Shown one piece after another: positions 6,114 through 12,769 of a stretch of 12,769 bases of DNA (the stretch's first letter is position 1; each line of letters starts with the position of its first letter). The position numbers and the translations under genes are program-made. Source of the DNA: Hydrogenophaga intermedia. GTDB lineage: Bacteria; Pseudomonadota; Gammaproteobacteria; Burkholderiales; Burkholderiaceae_C. The stretch spans positions 1-12,769 of the forward strand of contig CAMBOY010000061.1 of NCBI GenBank assembly GCA_945869245.1. Reading direction: 5' to 3'. The notes below the pieces were generated by a model. That model saw only the letters and a program-made list of their open reading frames with translations. It was not told the origin of the DNA and did no database searches.

Positions 6114-7181
6114 ATGGTCAGCAAATTCAGTGCCAACTTTCCGGCGTGTGCGCCCAGTGCGCCCACCGCCGGCGTCCGCGTGCTGCGCCAAGGCGTGTTG
6201 CGCCGTGGCTGGCACCGCGTTCCTTGGTGGCTGGTGGGCACCCCCGGCACCCCGGTGTGGGCGGTGCCACACGGCGGGCCGGGCAGCGGCGCGTCGGCCG
6301 CCGCGCTGGCGCCGTTTGATCTGCGCCGCTGCCAGGTGCTGCTGTGGGACCAGCGCGGCTGCGGCGGCGCGCGCCCCCGGGGCGGGCGCGCGCAGACCGG
6401 CTGGCGCCACCTGGTGGCCGATATGGAGGCCTTGCGCCATGCCATTGGCGCCAGCCGCTGGTCGGTGCTGGGCGGCTCTTGGGGCGCCACCCTGGCGCTG
6501 GCGTACGCGCAGGCACACGCCAACCGGCTGCAGCGTCTGGTGCTGCGCGGCGGGTTTCTGTGGACCCAGGCTGACATGGCCCGGGTGTTTGCGCCGCCCT
6601 TGCCTGGGGCGCGGCGCCACAGCGCCTTGCGGGCGGCGTGGCCACTGGTGTCCCGCCCCGCCCAGGTGTTGCAGGGTGTGCAACGGGTGTTCCATTTTGG
6701 AGAAGGGGTGACACAGCGGCAGCGCGTGGTGGCCTGGCAATGGTTGGAGCGCTACGCCCTGTTGCGTGGCATGCGGCGTGGCCAAGACGGTGCGCCGCAA
6801 GGGGGCGGCACCGCGCTGCGGGTGGGCTTGCGCCGTTTGCAGCGGCGCACCGAGGCACAACTGCGCGGACACGCGGCGCTGCGGCGCGCGCCAGCCACCG
6901 CCGCCAAGGCGCGGGTGCAAATGGCGGTGCTGGGCGCGCGGCGCGGCTGGTCGCCGCGCACCGTGACACAAGCCTTGCAAGCCCTGGCGCAGCACCGGGT
7001 GCCGGTGGACTGGCTGCATGGCCAGTGGGACGCGGTGTGTGACCCAGCGCCGGCCTGGGTGGCGCACCGGCACCTGCCCGGCGGCTTGTCGCGCTGGCGC
7101 GCGGTGGCCAGCGGGCATTTGTCTGTGGAGCCGGCGATGGCGCTGGCCCTGCGCCAGACGGTGCAAGGGGCCACGCCATGA
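6114..7181 (+). CDS. pip: Proline iminopeptidase-family alpha/beta hydrolase
   Basis: This encodes 355 residues. Family motifs occur in order: HGGPG (53-57, oxyanion hole), WDQRGCG (78-84), GGSWG (120-124, nucleophile Ser122), LRGGFL (144-149), HGQWDAVCDP (302-311, acid Asp306) and SGHLSVEP (333-340, catalytic His335). This is the pattern of prolyl aminopeptidases (peptidase family S33), which remove N-terminal proline from peptides. No signal peptide is evident, so it is likely cytoplasmic. The protein is unusually rich in Arg and Ala, with a longer N-terminus than typical; the ATG at 6114 lacks a good ribosome binding site, so the start is uncertain. It is divergent from pqqA and overlaps the next gene as ATGA. 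A role in trimming PqqA is a speculation based on position. Confidence 0.85.
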   Translation: MVSKFSANFPACAPSAPTAGVRVLRQGVLRRGWHRVPWWLVGTPGTPVWAVPHGGPGSGASAAALAPFDLRRCQVLLWDQRGCGGARPRGGRAQTGWRHLVADMEALRHAIGASRWSVLGGSWGATLALAYAQAHANRLQRLVLRGGFLWTQADMARVFAPPLPGARRHSALRAAWPLVSRPAQVLQGVQRVFHFGEGVTQRQRVVAWQWLERYALLRGMRRGQDGAPQGGGTALRVGLRRLQRRTEAQLRGHAALRRAPATAAKARVQMAVLGARRGWSPRTVTQALQALAQHRVPVDWLHGQWDAVCDPAPAWVAHRHLPGGLSRWRAVASGHLSVEPAMALALRQTVQGATP

Positions 7182-8185
7182 GCCACTGGCCTTGGCGCGC
7201 GCTGTGGGCGCTGGCAGCTGCGCTGTTGCTGGGCTGTGCGCCGATGCCGCCGGCGGTACACAGCGCCGAGGGTTGCGACACCGACACCGGCGCCGGCTGG
7301 CACACGCTGGCGCCGGGTGTGCACGTCTGGCAGCCGGCGGTGGACCAAGAGCCCAACGCCGGCAACGCCGGCCATGTGTCGCCCACCACGGTCTTGGTGC
7401 ATGGCCAGCGTGCGTGGGTGATCGACCCCGGCCCCAGCCTGCGGCAGGGCCAGCGTCTGGTGGCTCGGGTGCGTTGCGTGTGGGGGGCGCACATCGAGCG
7501 CGTCATCAACACCCACGCCCACGCCGACAATGTGCTGGCCAACGCGGCGTTTGCCGACGCGCAGCGCACGGGTCGCGTCAGCGTGCTGGCTACCGCCCGC
7601 ACCAGCGACACCATGCGACAACGCTGCCCGGGCTGTCTGGCCGATTTGACCGACCGGGTGGGTGTGTCCGCCATGGCCGGTACCCAGATCGTGTTGCCCG
7701 ACGCGCTGCTGCGCCCGGGCGAGGAGCTGCACTTCGGCCCACACCGGCTGCAGCTGCGCGAGGTCCGCAACGCCCACACCCAAAGCGATCTGGTGCTGTG
7801 GAACGATGCCCACCGCATCGCCTGGGTGGGGGGCTTGGTCTATGGCCAGCGCCTGCCCGAACTGGCGCAAGGCAGCTTGTTGGGCTGGCGCCAGGCTCTG
7901 AGCGATGTGCAGACCCTGCAGCCGCTGTGGGTGGTGGGCGCCACCCTGGCGGGTCATCGGCCAGGCGACGCGCAGCGCGCCATCGCGGCCACCGACGCGT
8001 ATCTGGCACAGGTGCAGCAACAGGTGTTGCAGGGTATGGAGGCGGGTCAGCAGGTGAGCGAGTTGCCCGTGCGGGCCGCAGCGCCCTTTGCGCGCTGGGC
8101 CGGGCACGAGCGCCATGGCTTTAATCTGCAGCGCGCTTGGCGTGAGTTGGAGCCCGCCTGGATGGACGGTTTGCTGCGACCCTGA
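7178..8185 (+). CDS. Quinoprotein-associated metallo-beta-lactamase-fold lipoprotein
   Basis: This encodes 335 residues. A signal sequence ends in the lipobox LLGC, with Cys20 as the likely lipidated residue, so the protein should be in the envelope. The metallo-beta-lactamase motif is HAHADN (113-118), followed by His200 in HTQSD and His260 in GHRPGD. The HxHxDN form and gene context fit the SoxH-related hydrolases found with PQQ-dependent dehydrogenases and annotated as quinoprotein relay system metallohydrolases; their reaction is not known to me. The position normally held by a metal-bridging Asp (TGDL) reads VGGL, with Gly219. A CPGC pair is at 150-153. Translation is coupled to the peptidase gene by the ATGA overlap. 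The gene converges on the regulator with 11 bases between stops. Confidence 0.85.
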   Translation: MSHWPWRALWALAAALLLGCAPMPPAVHSAEGCDTDTGAGWHTLAPGVHVWQPAVDQEPNAGNAGHVSPTTVLVHGQRAWVIDPGPSLRQGQRLVARVRCVWGAHIERVINTHAHADNVLANAAFADAQRTGRVSVLATARTSDTMRQRCPGCLADLTDRVGVSAMAGTQIVLPDALLRPGEELHFGPHRLQLREVRNAHTQSDLVLWNDAHRIAWVGGLVYGQRLPELAQGSLLGWRQALSDVQTLQPLWVVGATLAGHRPGDAQRAIAATDAYLAQVQQQVLQGMEAGQQVSELPVRAAAPFARWAGHERHGFNLQRAWRELEPAWMDGLLRP

Positions 8186-8196
8186 CGCCTGCGCAG

Positions 8197-10281
8197 TCAA
8201 GCCCAGACGTCGGGCGGCAACTGGTCTTTTTTGCGGTAAATGGTGTTGCGCGAGACGCCCAGCGCCTTGGCCGCAGCCGACACATTGCCCCGGTGCTGGC
8301 GCAGCACTTGGGCCATGGTGTGCAGCGCCACATCGTGCAGACTGCCACCGTCCCCGGTGTCGGGTACAAAGTGCGCCACCGCATGCACCTGTTGCAGGTG
8401 GTCGGCGCTCATGTGTGCGGGCGTGGGCAGGTGCACCGCGCGCGGTGGCACCGGCGCCACCTGGGCCACTTCTTCCAAAAAGTCGTCGGGCAGGTGCTCC
8501 ACCTCAATCGCGCCGTCGCAACCCACCATCACCACCGCGGTGCGCAGCAGGTTGTGCAACTGGCGGAAGTTGCCCGGCCAGGCGTACTGGCGAAACAGCT
8601 GCATCACACGCGGGGAGATGCTGATCTGCTCGGCGTTCTCGCACAGCGAGGCCAGGATCTTGCGCGACACCACGTCGAAGTCGGTGCGCTCGCGCAGCGC
8701 GGGCAGGCGCACCACCAGGCCATTGAGCCGGTAGTACAGGTCTTCGCGGAACTCGCCTTTGGCGATCATGTCCTTGAGGTTTTTGTGGGTGGCGCAGACC
8801 ACCGCAATGTCCACTTCCACCTCTTTGCCTGCCCCCAGCGGGCTGACGCGGCGCTCTTGCAGCACCCGCAGCAGGCGGGCCTGCAGCTGCTTGGGCATGT
8901 CGCCAATCTCGTCCAGAAACAGCGTGCCGCCATGCGCTTGTTGGATCTTACCGGGCGCGCCTTTTTTGCGCGCGCCGGTGAAGGCGCCTTCCTCGTAGCC
9001 AAACAGCTCCGATTCGATCAGCGTCTCGGGAATCGAGGCGCAATTGACCGACACAAACGGCCCGTTGCGCCGGTCCGAGTCGCCATGAATGGCCTGCGCC
9101 AGCAGGTCTTTACCGGTACCGGTTTCGCCCAAGATCATGATGGGAATGTCGCGCCCGCGCACCCGCTGCACCTTCTGGATCACCGCGCCGACCTGGGCGT
9201 CACCGGTGTCCAAATAGCGCAGCGTCGACAGCGCGCCTTTGTTGGCCGGCGCCGTGCGCACCACAGCCGGCTCGGGCGTTGCTGCGCGGTTGGGCGCTGC
9301 CACGCGCGGGGCCAATGGTGGTGCGCTGCTGTCGGCATCGCTGGCCGGTGCGCCGCCAGACACACTCCAGGTGGGGGTGGTCTTGAACTTGGCACGGCAC
9401 CACACGGTTACGCCGTTGGGTAGGCACAGCTGCTTGGGCGCGCGTTGACCGCCGGCAAACACCTCGTTGAGGCCCGATACGGGCAGACCAAACAAGGACG
9501 AAAACGTGTGGGCCCGCAAGGCGTTGATCGACAAGCCGATTTGGAACTGTGCGCTGCGGTTGGCCGACAGAAAACGTCCCTCGGGCGAGAACACCACAAT
9601 GCCCTCCACCAGCGTGCCCAGAAACTCGGAGCGGGTGTGGAAATGGATGCGGATCGCCTTGGCGAACACGTCGGCGAACATGTGGTTCTCGATCATCTGC
9701 GCCGACATGCGCACCAGCGCCAAGGTGTGCTGGTGAAAAGACCGGTGGTCACCGGTCACGTCCAGCGCGCCAATGACTTGGCCATAGGGGTCGAAGATGG
9801 GCGCGGCCGAGCAGGCCAGAAACTTGTTGGCGTCCATGTAGTGCTGACCACCGAGCACGGTGAGCGCTTCTTCTTCGGCCAGCGCGGTGCCAATGGCGTT
9901 GGTGCCTTTGCCGCGTTCGGACCAGTCCATGCCCGGTGTCAGCGCCACCTGCGAGGCTTTTTCTAGAAAGTCGTTGTCGCCCAGGGAATGCAGCACCATG
10001 CCCTTGGCCGTGGTCAAGACCACCATGCTGTGGGTGTTGACGATCTGGTCGTGCAGCGTCTCCATGACGGGCGCGGCATGCTGAAACAAAAAGCGGTTTT
10101 CTTCCAGGGCGCTGCTGAGCTCGCCGCGCCGCGCGCTGCTGAAGTCGGGCTGGCCTTGTTCGTCCAGACCAAACGACTGCGAGCGCTGGCGCGACAGATC
10201 GATGACCTCGTCAAAGGCGTTGCCCAATGGGCGGTTGTCGGCGGTGGGGCGTGTCTCTGCCGGCGAAGAAAAGGCGGCCAT
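8197..10281 (-). CDS. Sigma-54-dependent activator of the AcoR type
   Basis: This encodes 694 residues. The N-terminal sensor region (about 60-300) has a GAF-like domain with RGKGTNAIGTAL (123-134) and GALDVTGDHR (171-180), typical of AcoR-like proteins, and then a PAS-like part (about 220-300). An Ala/Pro-rich linker lies at about 301-350. The AAA+ domain is complete: Walker A GETGTGK (385-391), GAFTGA for sigma-54 contact (432-437), Walker B GTLFLDE (452-458) and REDLYYRLN (512-520). A Fis-type helix-turn-helix is at 650-685 (AAKALGVSRNTIYRKK). Such proteins activate genes for alcohol, acetoin or related catabolism. It is divergent from the cytochrome gene, whose promoter has a sigma-54 element, and is its likely activator. 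The start at 10281 is set by a strong ribosome binding site; an in-frame ATG at 10395 is possible. Confidence 0.93.
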   Translation of the reverse strand: MAAFSSPAETRPTADNRPLGNAFDEVIDLSRQRSQSFGLDEQGQPDFSSARRGELSSALEENRFLFQHAAPVMETLHDQIVNTHSMVVLTTAKGMVLHSLGDNDFLEKASQVALTPGMDWSERGKGTNAIGTALAEEEALTVLGGQHYMDANKFLACSAAPIFDPYGQVIGALDVTGDHRSFHQHTLALVRMSAQMIENHMFADVFAKAIRIHFHTRSEFLGTLVEGIVVFSPEGRFLSANRSAQFQIGLSINALRAHTFSSLFGLPVSGLNEVFAGGQRAPKQLCLPNGVTVWCRAKFKTTPTWSVSGGAPASDADSSAPPLAPRVAAPNRAATPEPAVVRTAPANKGALSTLRYLDTGDAQVGAVIQKVQRVRGRDIPIMILGETGTGKDLLAQAIHGDSDRRNGPFVSVNCASIPETLIESELFGYEEGAFTGARKKGAPGKIQQAHGGTLFLDEIGDMPKQLQARLLRVLQERRVSPLGAGKEVEVDIAVVCATHKNLKDMIAKGEFREDLYYRLNGLVVRLPALRERTDFDVVSRKILASLCENAEQISISPRVMQLFRQYAWPGNFRQLHNLLRTAVVMVGCDGAIEVEHLPDDFLEEVAQVAPVPPRAVHLPTPAHMSADHLQQVHAVAHFVPDTGDGGSLHDVALHTMAQVLRQHRGNVSAAAKALGVSRNTIYRKKDQLPPDVWA

Positions 10282-10288
10282 GGTGTTC

Positions 10289-10294
10289 CCTCCT
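10289..10294 (-). promoter_or_regulatory. Strong ribosome binding site that decides the activator start
   Basis: AGGAGG on the minus strand lies 7 bases before the ATG at 10279-10281. It favours this start over the in-frame ATG at 10393-10395, which has only a weak GGA upstream. Confidence 0.75.
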
Positions 10295-10549
10295 GGCTCA
10301 GGGGCGATGCCGTGCCACGGTGTGGTGTGCCGCTCTGGCGCACCGCCGTTGTTGCACGGCAACTTGTCTCCGGATGTCAGTTCTTTTGTACTCATTCGAT
10401 TGTCCGCACATCTGTGGCCCAAGGGGGGCAGGGGAAAACCCTGATCAACCATTCGCCGCACGGACCATGCAAGTCTTGCACCCGCTGGAGTCAGGCCAGT
10501 CGGTCGCGCATCGGCGGGGCAGCCGCTGGGCGCCCATCCAGTGTTCAGC

Positions 10550-10576
10550 GCCGCTGGCCTGGTCTGTCACAGCGGC
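10550..10576. repeat. Short inverted repeat upstream of the cytochrome promoter
   Basis: GCCGCTG (10550-10556) is mirrored by CAGCGGC (10570-10576) with 13 bases between. The centre lies about 110 bases before the likely transcription start, which suits an upstream activator site for a sigma-54 system. The spacer contains TGTCACA. Short G+C-rich arms can arise by chance, so this is tentative. Confidence 0.3.
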
Positions 10577-10591
10577 TTGTTTCAATTTGGA

Positions 10592-10625
10592 GCAGCGCGG
10601 GCGCAAGAGTTGGCGCCCGCGCTGC
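10592..10625. promoter_or_regulatory. Perfect 13-base inverted repeat, candidate operator or upstream activating site
   Basis: GCAGCGCGGGCGC (10592-10604) and its exact complement GCGCCCGCGCTGC (10613-10625) flank an 8-base spacer AAGAGTTG. The centre is about 65 bases before the expected start of transcription. Arms this long and perfect are unlikely to be chance. It could bind a dimer of the Fis-type regulators encoded on both sides. It lacks a following T-run and has no gene transcribed into it from upstream, so a terminator is less likely. Confidence 0.6.
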
Positions 10626-10647
10626 AGCGTGTGCCCATGGGTGGGCG

Positions 10648-10663
10648 TGGCCCGCATATTGCT
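10648..10663 (+). promoter_or_regulatory. Sigma-54 (-24/-12) promoter of the cytochrome c operon
   Basis: TGGCCCGCATATTGCT differs at one defined position from the consensus TGGCACG-N4-TTGCW. The invariant GG (10649-10650) and GC (10661-10662) are exactly 10 bases apart. Transcription should start near 10673-10675, leaving a leader of about 35 bases before the ATG at 10710. The neighbouring gene encodes a sigma-54 activator, which fits. Confidence 0.8.
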
Positions 10664-10709
10664 AACTCCGTGCAAGCCAATTTTTTGAACTGTGTGTGCG
10701 GAGACCACC

Positions 10710-11198
10710 ATGACACGTCCTTCTCTTTCTCTTCTTTCGCTGACCGCTGCGCTGCTGCTCAGCGCTTCTCAGGCCTGGTCGCATGGCGATGTGGTGCCCC
10801 AATCGGTGGACACCAGCAGCTTGCCCCAATTGGGCGCCAAGTGGCTGGACGCCAACCCCTACAGCACCGGGCCAGCGCACAAAGAAGCCTTGCGCATCGG
10901 CTCCTCGGCCTACAACCAAAACTGTGCCCGTTGCCACGGCTTAGAAGCGATTTCTGGTGGCATCTCGCCCGACCTGCGCAAGTTCGACGACGATTGCAAA
11001 GGCTTGGCCGACGCCGCCAAGAAGCAGGCCTGCTTCAAAGAAATGGATGAGTACTTTGTGGCCACCACTCGCCGAGGCCGTACCCGCGATGGCCGGGTCT
11101 ACATGCCCCCTTTTGAAGGCATCTTGACCCAAGAAGCCATCTGGGCGATCCGCACCTACATCGAAACCCGTCGTGAACCCTTATACAGGAGGCTCTGA
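10710..11198 (+). CDS. pedF: Periplasmic cytochrome c-550, PedF-like
   Basis: This encodes 162 residues. A signal peptide is likely cut after AWS at residue 24, giving a mature start HGDVVPQ. One haem site CARCH has Cys72, Cys75 and His76; Met132 in RVYMPPF is the likely sixth haem ligand. The region around the haem (SAYNQNCARCHGLE, SGGISPDLR) is typical of PedF-type cytochromes, which take electrons from PQQ-dependent alcohol dehydrogenases. Cys96 and Cys108 could form a disulfide. The ATG at 10710 is preceded by GGAGA; a GTG at 10692 would put extra polar residues before the signal peptide and is unlikely. It is driven by the sigma-54 promoter and overlaps the next gene by one base. The matching dehydrogenase is not in the window. 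Confidence 0.92.
   Translation: MTRPSLSLLSLTAALLLSASQAWSHGDVVPQSVDTSSLPQLGAKWLDANPYSTGPAHKEALRIGSSAYNQNCARCHGLEAISGGISPDLRKFDDDCKGLADAAKKQACFKEMDEYFVATTRRGRTRDGRVYMPPFEGILTQEAIWAIRTYIETRREPLYRRL
11187..11192 (+). promoter_or_regulatory. Ribosome binding site of the binding-protein gene inside the cytochrome gene
   Basis: AGGAGG lies 5 bases before the ATG at 11198-11200, within the last codons of the cytochrome gene. It confirms the start and indicates strong translation despite the overlap. Confidence 0.7.
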
Positions 11199-12064
11199 TG
11201 CTGATCTCGCGCCGCCACAGTTTGCGGGCTCTTGCTGGAGCCGCTGCGTGTCTGGCTGCGCCCGCTTGGGCGCAGGCCGACGAAGAGGGTGAACAGTTCG
11301 ACAAAATCAAGGCCTCGGGCTCGCTCAAAGTGGCGGTCTACAAAGACAACGCGCCCTTTTCCAGCGAGGCCAAAGGTGAGGTGGTGGGACTGGACGCCGA
11401 CATCGCCCGCGCCCTGGTCAAGCACATGGGCTTGGGCGTGAGCTTTCTGCCCTTTCACGCCGGCGAGAACATGGACGCCGATCTGCGCTGGATGGTCGAG
11501 CGCGGCCACTACCTGGGCTTTGGCCCGGCCGATCTGATGATGCGGGTACCGGTCGATCGGCACCTGATGTTTGCCAACCGCAAGGTGTTCATCTTTGGTG
11601 CCTACATGTCGGAGCGTCCGGTCTTGCTGCGCGACAGCCGCAAGCTCGACGAGGTGCGCCAGGCCGAAGACTTGGTGGGCCACCCCCTGGCCGCCGAGGG
11701 CGGTGCCGGTCTGACCAGTGTGCTGATCGGTCACGGTGGCGGCTTGTTGCGCTCGCAAGTCAAGCTGTATCCGGACGCGATTGCCGCGGCGCAAGCGGTG
11801 ATACAGGGCGAAGCCGCGGCCGCTTATGTGACCCGCGCGCACGCCGAGGTGGCGCTCAACCAGGCCGCTGGGGCTACGGGCCATTTGCGCCTGGGCGAGT
11901 TGGCCTTTGGGCACCAGCTCGCCAAAGGCTGGCCGGTGGGGGTGGCGATCAAAGCGTCCAACCGGCACCTGCGCGTGGCGGTGGACGAGGCGATGGGCAA
12001 GCTGCAGTCGTCCGGGCAGATGCTGTCCATTTTCCAGTCGCACCGGCTCACGCTCACCACCTGA
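11198..12064 (+). CDS. Quinoprotein-associated periplasmic substrate-binding protein (family 3)
   Basis: This encodes 288 residues. The N-terminus SRRHSLRALAGAAACLAA followed by AWAQA is an export signal; the Arg pair gives it a Tat-like look, though Sec export is also possible. The mature domain begins with GSLKVAVYKDNAPFS and GEVVGLDADIARAL (about 41-73), the hallmark of family 3 solute-binding proteins, including the MxaJ/XoxJ-like proteins that accompany PQQ dehydrogenases. The motif GFGPADLMMRVPVDRHLMFANR is consistent with that subgroup. Members may help assemble or activate the dehydrogenase rather than import a solute. No ABC permease or ATPase lies nearby, which supports that view. 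The start codon shares one base with the cytochrome stop (TGATG), so the two are one operon. Confidence 0.88.
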   Translation: MLISRRHSLRALAGAAACLAAPAWAQADEEGEQFDKIKASGSLKVAVYKDNAPFSSEAKGEVVGLDADIARALVKHMGLGVSFLPFHAGENMDADLRWMVERGHYLGFGPADLMMRVPVDRHLMFANRKVFIFGAYMSERPVLLRDSRKLDEVRQAEDLVGHPLAAEGGAGLTSVLIGHGGGLLRSQVKLYPDAIAAAQAVIQGEAAAAYVTRAHAEVALNQAAGATGHLRLGELAFGHQLAKGWPVGVAIKASNRHLRVAVDEAMGKLQSSGQMLSIFQSHRLTLTT

Positions 12065-12072
12065 GCGTGGCA

Positions 12073-12092
12073 GGCGCTGCGCGGTCAGCGCC
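12073..12092. terminator. Candidate bidirectional hairpin between convergent genes
   Basis: GGCGCTG (12073-12079) and CAGCGCC (12086-12092) form a perfect 7-base stem with a 6-base loop, just after the binding-protein stop and overlapping the stop of the convergent regulator. There is no T-run on either side, so it is at best a weak or factor-assisted terminator, or it may protect mRNA ends. Confidence 0.35.
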
Positions 12093-12769
12093 GCCCGAGC
12101 TTGCGGTAGACCGTGGCGCGGCTGATGCCCAGCGCCCGCGCCGCCGCCACCACATTGCCCTGGGCGTCGTCCACGGCTTTGCGAATCAGGGCGCTTTCCA
12201 TGTCGCGCAGCGGCAGCCGGTTGGCGCTGCCCTCGCGCACGGCGTGCGACAGCTGGGCTTGTACTTGCAGCCGCAAGCCCGACCACAGGGGCAACTCAGT
12301 GGGCGGGCGCTGGCCGCGCGCGGCGTCCCACAGCGCGCCCAAGGGCACGGCAAACAGCGCCTCGGCGTGCGGGCTGGTCTGGTTGGCTGGCAGGTCCAGC
12401 ATCTCGCTGGCCACCCGGTTGGCGGCCACCACTTGGCCGTGGGCGTCTAGGCACAGCAGCCCGGTGGATTCTTCACCCATCCAGTGTCCGGGCCACTGCA
12501 GCCGCAGCAGCAAGGCATGGGTTTGCGCCAGCGTCAGGGCGTTCTCAATGCGCCGTGCCGATTGCGCCACCAGGTGCTTGAGCGCCGGGCGCTCCGGCAC
12601 ATCCACCCCGGTGAGGTCCAGCATGCCAACACACTGGCCATCGGGACCGAACACCGGTGCCCCGGCGCAGCTGAACACTGTGGTGTCGGCAAAAAAGTGC
12701 TCACCGCGGTGCAGCCACACCGGCTGCAGCTCGCTCAAGGTGGCGCCGATGGCGGTGGTGCCCACCGCC
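12085..12769 (-). CDS. AcoR-like regulator without an AAA+ domain (partial, N-terminus beyond the right edge)
   Basis: At least 227 residues are visible. It begins in the GAF-like sensor with GTTAIGATL, followed by FSCAGAPVFGPDGQCVGMLDLTG, which parallels the sensor of the other regulator. A PAS-like part (TGLLCLDAHGQVVAANR) follows. It then passes directly to a Fis-type helix-turn-helix (GNVVAAARALGISRATVYRK) and ends in LGRR. The whole sigma-54-contacting ATPase domain is absent: there is no Walker A, GAFTGA or Walker B. It therefore cannot activate sigma-54 promoters by itself. It may bind DNA as a modulator, repressor or competitor of the full-length activator, whose recognition helix is similar (inference). 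The frame is open to the window end; the true start is not visible. Confidence 0.88.
   Translation of the reverse strand, partial: AVGTTAIGATLSELQPVWLHRGEHFFADTTVFSCAGAPVFGPDGQCVGMLDLTGVDVPERPALKHLVAQSARRIENALTLAQTHALLLRLQWPGHWMGEESTGLLCLDAHGQVVAANRVASEMLDLPANQTSPHAEALFAVPLGALWDAARGQRPPTELPLWSGLRLQVQAQLSHAVREGSANRLPLRDMESALIRKAVDDAQGNVVAAARALGISRATVYRKLGRR

Larger units (their letters stand above)
10282..10709. promoter_or_regulatory. Regulatory region between the activator and the cytochrome c gene
   Basis: This 428-base stretch between divergent genes has no convincing coding sequence. From left to right it holds the activator's ribosome binding site, an in-frame extension of the activator with an ATG at 10395, a G-rich run (10422-10434), an inverted repeat GCCGCTG/CAGCGGC (10550-10576), a perfect 13-base inverted repeat (10592-10625), the sigma-54 promoter (10648-10663) and an AT-richer leader. 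I could not identify a convincing promoter for the activator gene. Confidence 0.7.

Noticed and set aside
5949..7166. Long leftward open frame of about 405 codons that includes pqqA in frame
   Set aside because: Upstream of the 24-codon PqqA it is antisense to the peptidase gene, whose catalytic motifs are clear. The Ala/Arg/Gln/His-rich translation is typical of an antisense frame in G+C-rich DNA.
6127..7818. Leftward open frame of 563 codons opposite the peptidase and metallo-beta-lactamase genes
   Set aside because: It has low-complexity Ala/Pro/Arg/Ser composition and no motif, and it spans two real genes that overlap properly on the other strand.
10302..10317. TGGCACGGCATCGCCC on the minus strand upstream of the activator
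   Set aside because: The GG and GC are 9, not 10, bases apart, and the site lies only about 20 bases before the start codon and next to its ribosome binding site, too close for a normal leader.

Overview
This is a G+C-rich, gene-dense window from a proteobacterium, most likely a betaproteobacterium of the Burkholderiales/Comamonadaceae type. That placement is an inference. It rests on the codon bias, on the AcoR-like regulators, on the PedF-type cytochrome, and above all on a structured intergenic repeat between pqqC and pqqD that resembles repeats I know from Comamonadaceae genomes. The theme of the window is pyrroloquinoline quinone (PQQ) and the periplasmic machinery of PQQ-dependent dehydrogenases.

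Left part (1-6023). The first 48 bases are the end of a rightward gene whose tail looks like a TonB-dependent receptor. Facing it is a long leftward operon: pqqA (24 codons), pqqB, pqqC, pqqD and pqqE. These continue through stop/start overlaps or very short gaps into four further genes: a MotA/TolQ/ExbB-like membrane protein, a one-helix protein with an ExbD/MotB-like N-terminus and a DUF2135-like extracytoplasmic domain, a two-helix membrane protein, and a lipoprotein. The tight packing suggests that a proton-channel-type envelope complex is made together with PQQ. This is the most novel-looking part of the window. A 180-base block of hairpin-forming repeat DNA interrupts the operon between pqqC and pqqD.

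Middle part (6024-8185). Divergent from pqqA is a two-gene unit: a proline-iminopeptidase-family hydrolase overlapping by four bases with a lipoprotein metallo-beta-lactamase-fold protein of the quinoprotein-associated type.

Right part (8197-12769). A leftward sigma-54-dependent AcoR-like activator is divergent from a cytochrome c-550 (PedF-like) gene coupled to a family 3 periplasmic binding protein gene. A strong -24/-12 promoter and a perfect 13-base inverted repeat lie upstream of the cytochrome gene. A second AcoR-like protein without an AAA+ domain converges on this pair and runs off the right edge.

Working together (inference): the pqq operon makes the cofactor. The sigma-54 activator senses a substrate or redox signal and turns on the cytochrome and binding protein, which serve a periplasmic quinoprotein alcohol dehydrogenase. 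No such dehydrogenase, and no pqqF or pqqG protease gene, lies in this window. No tRNA, rRNA, CRISPR array or insertion sequence was seen.
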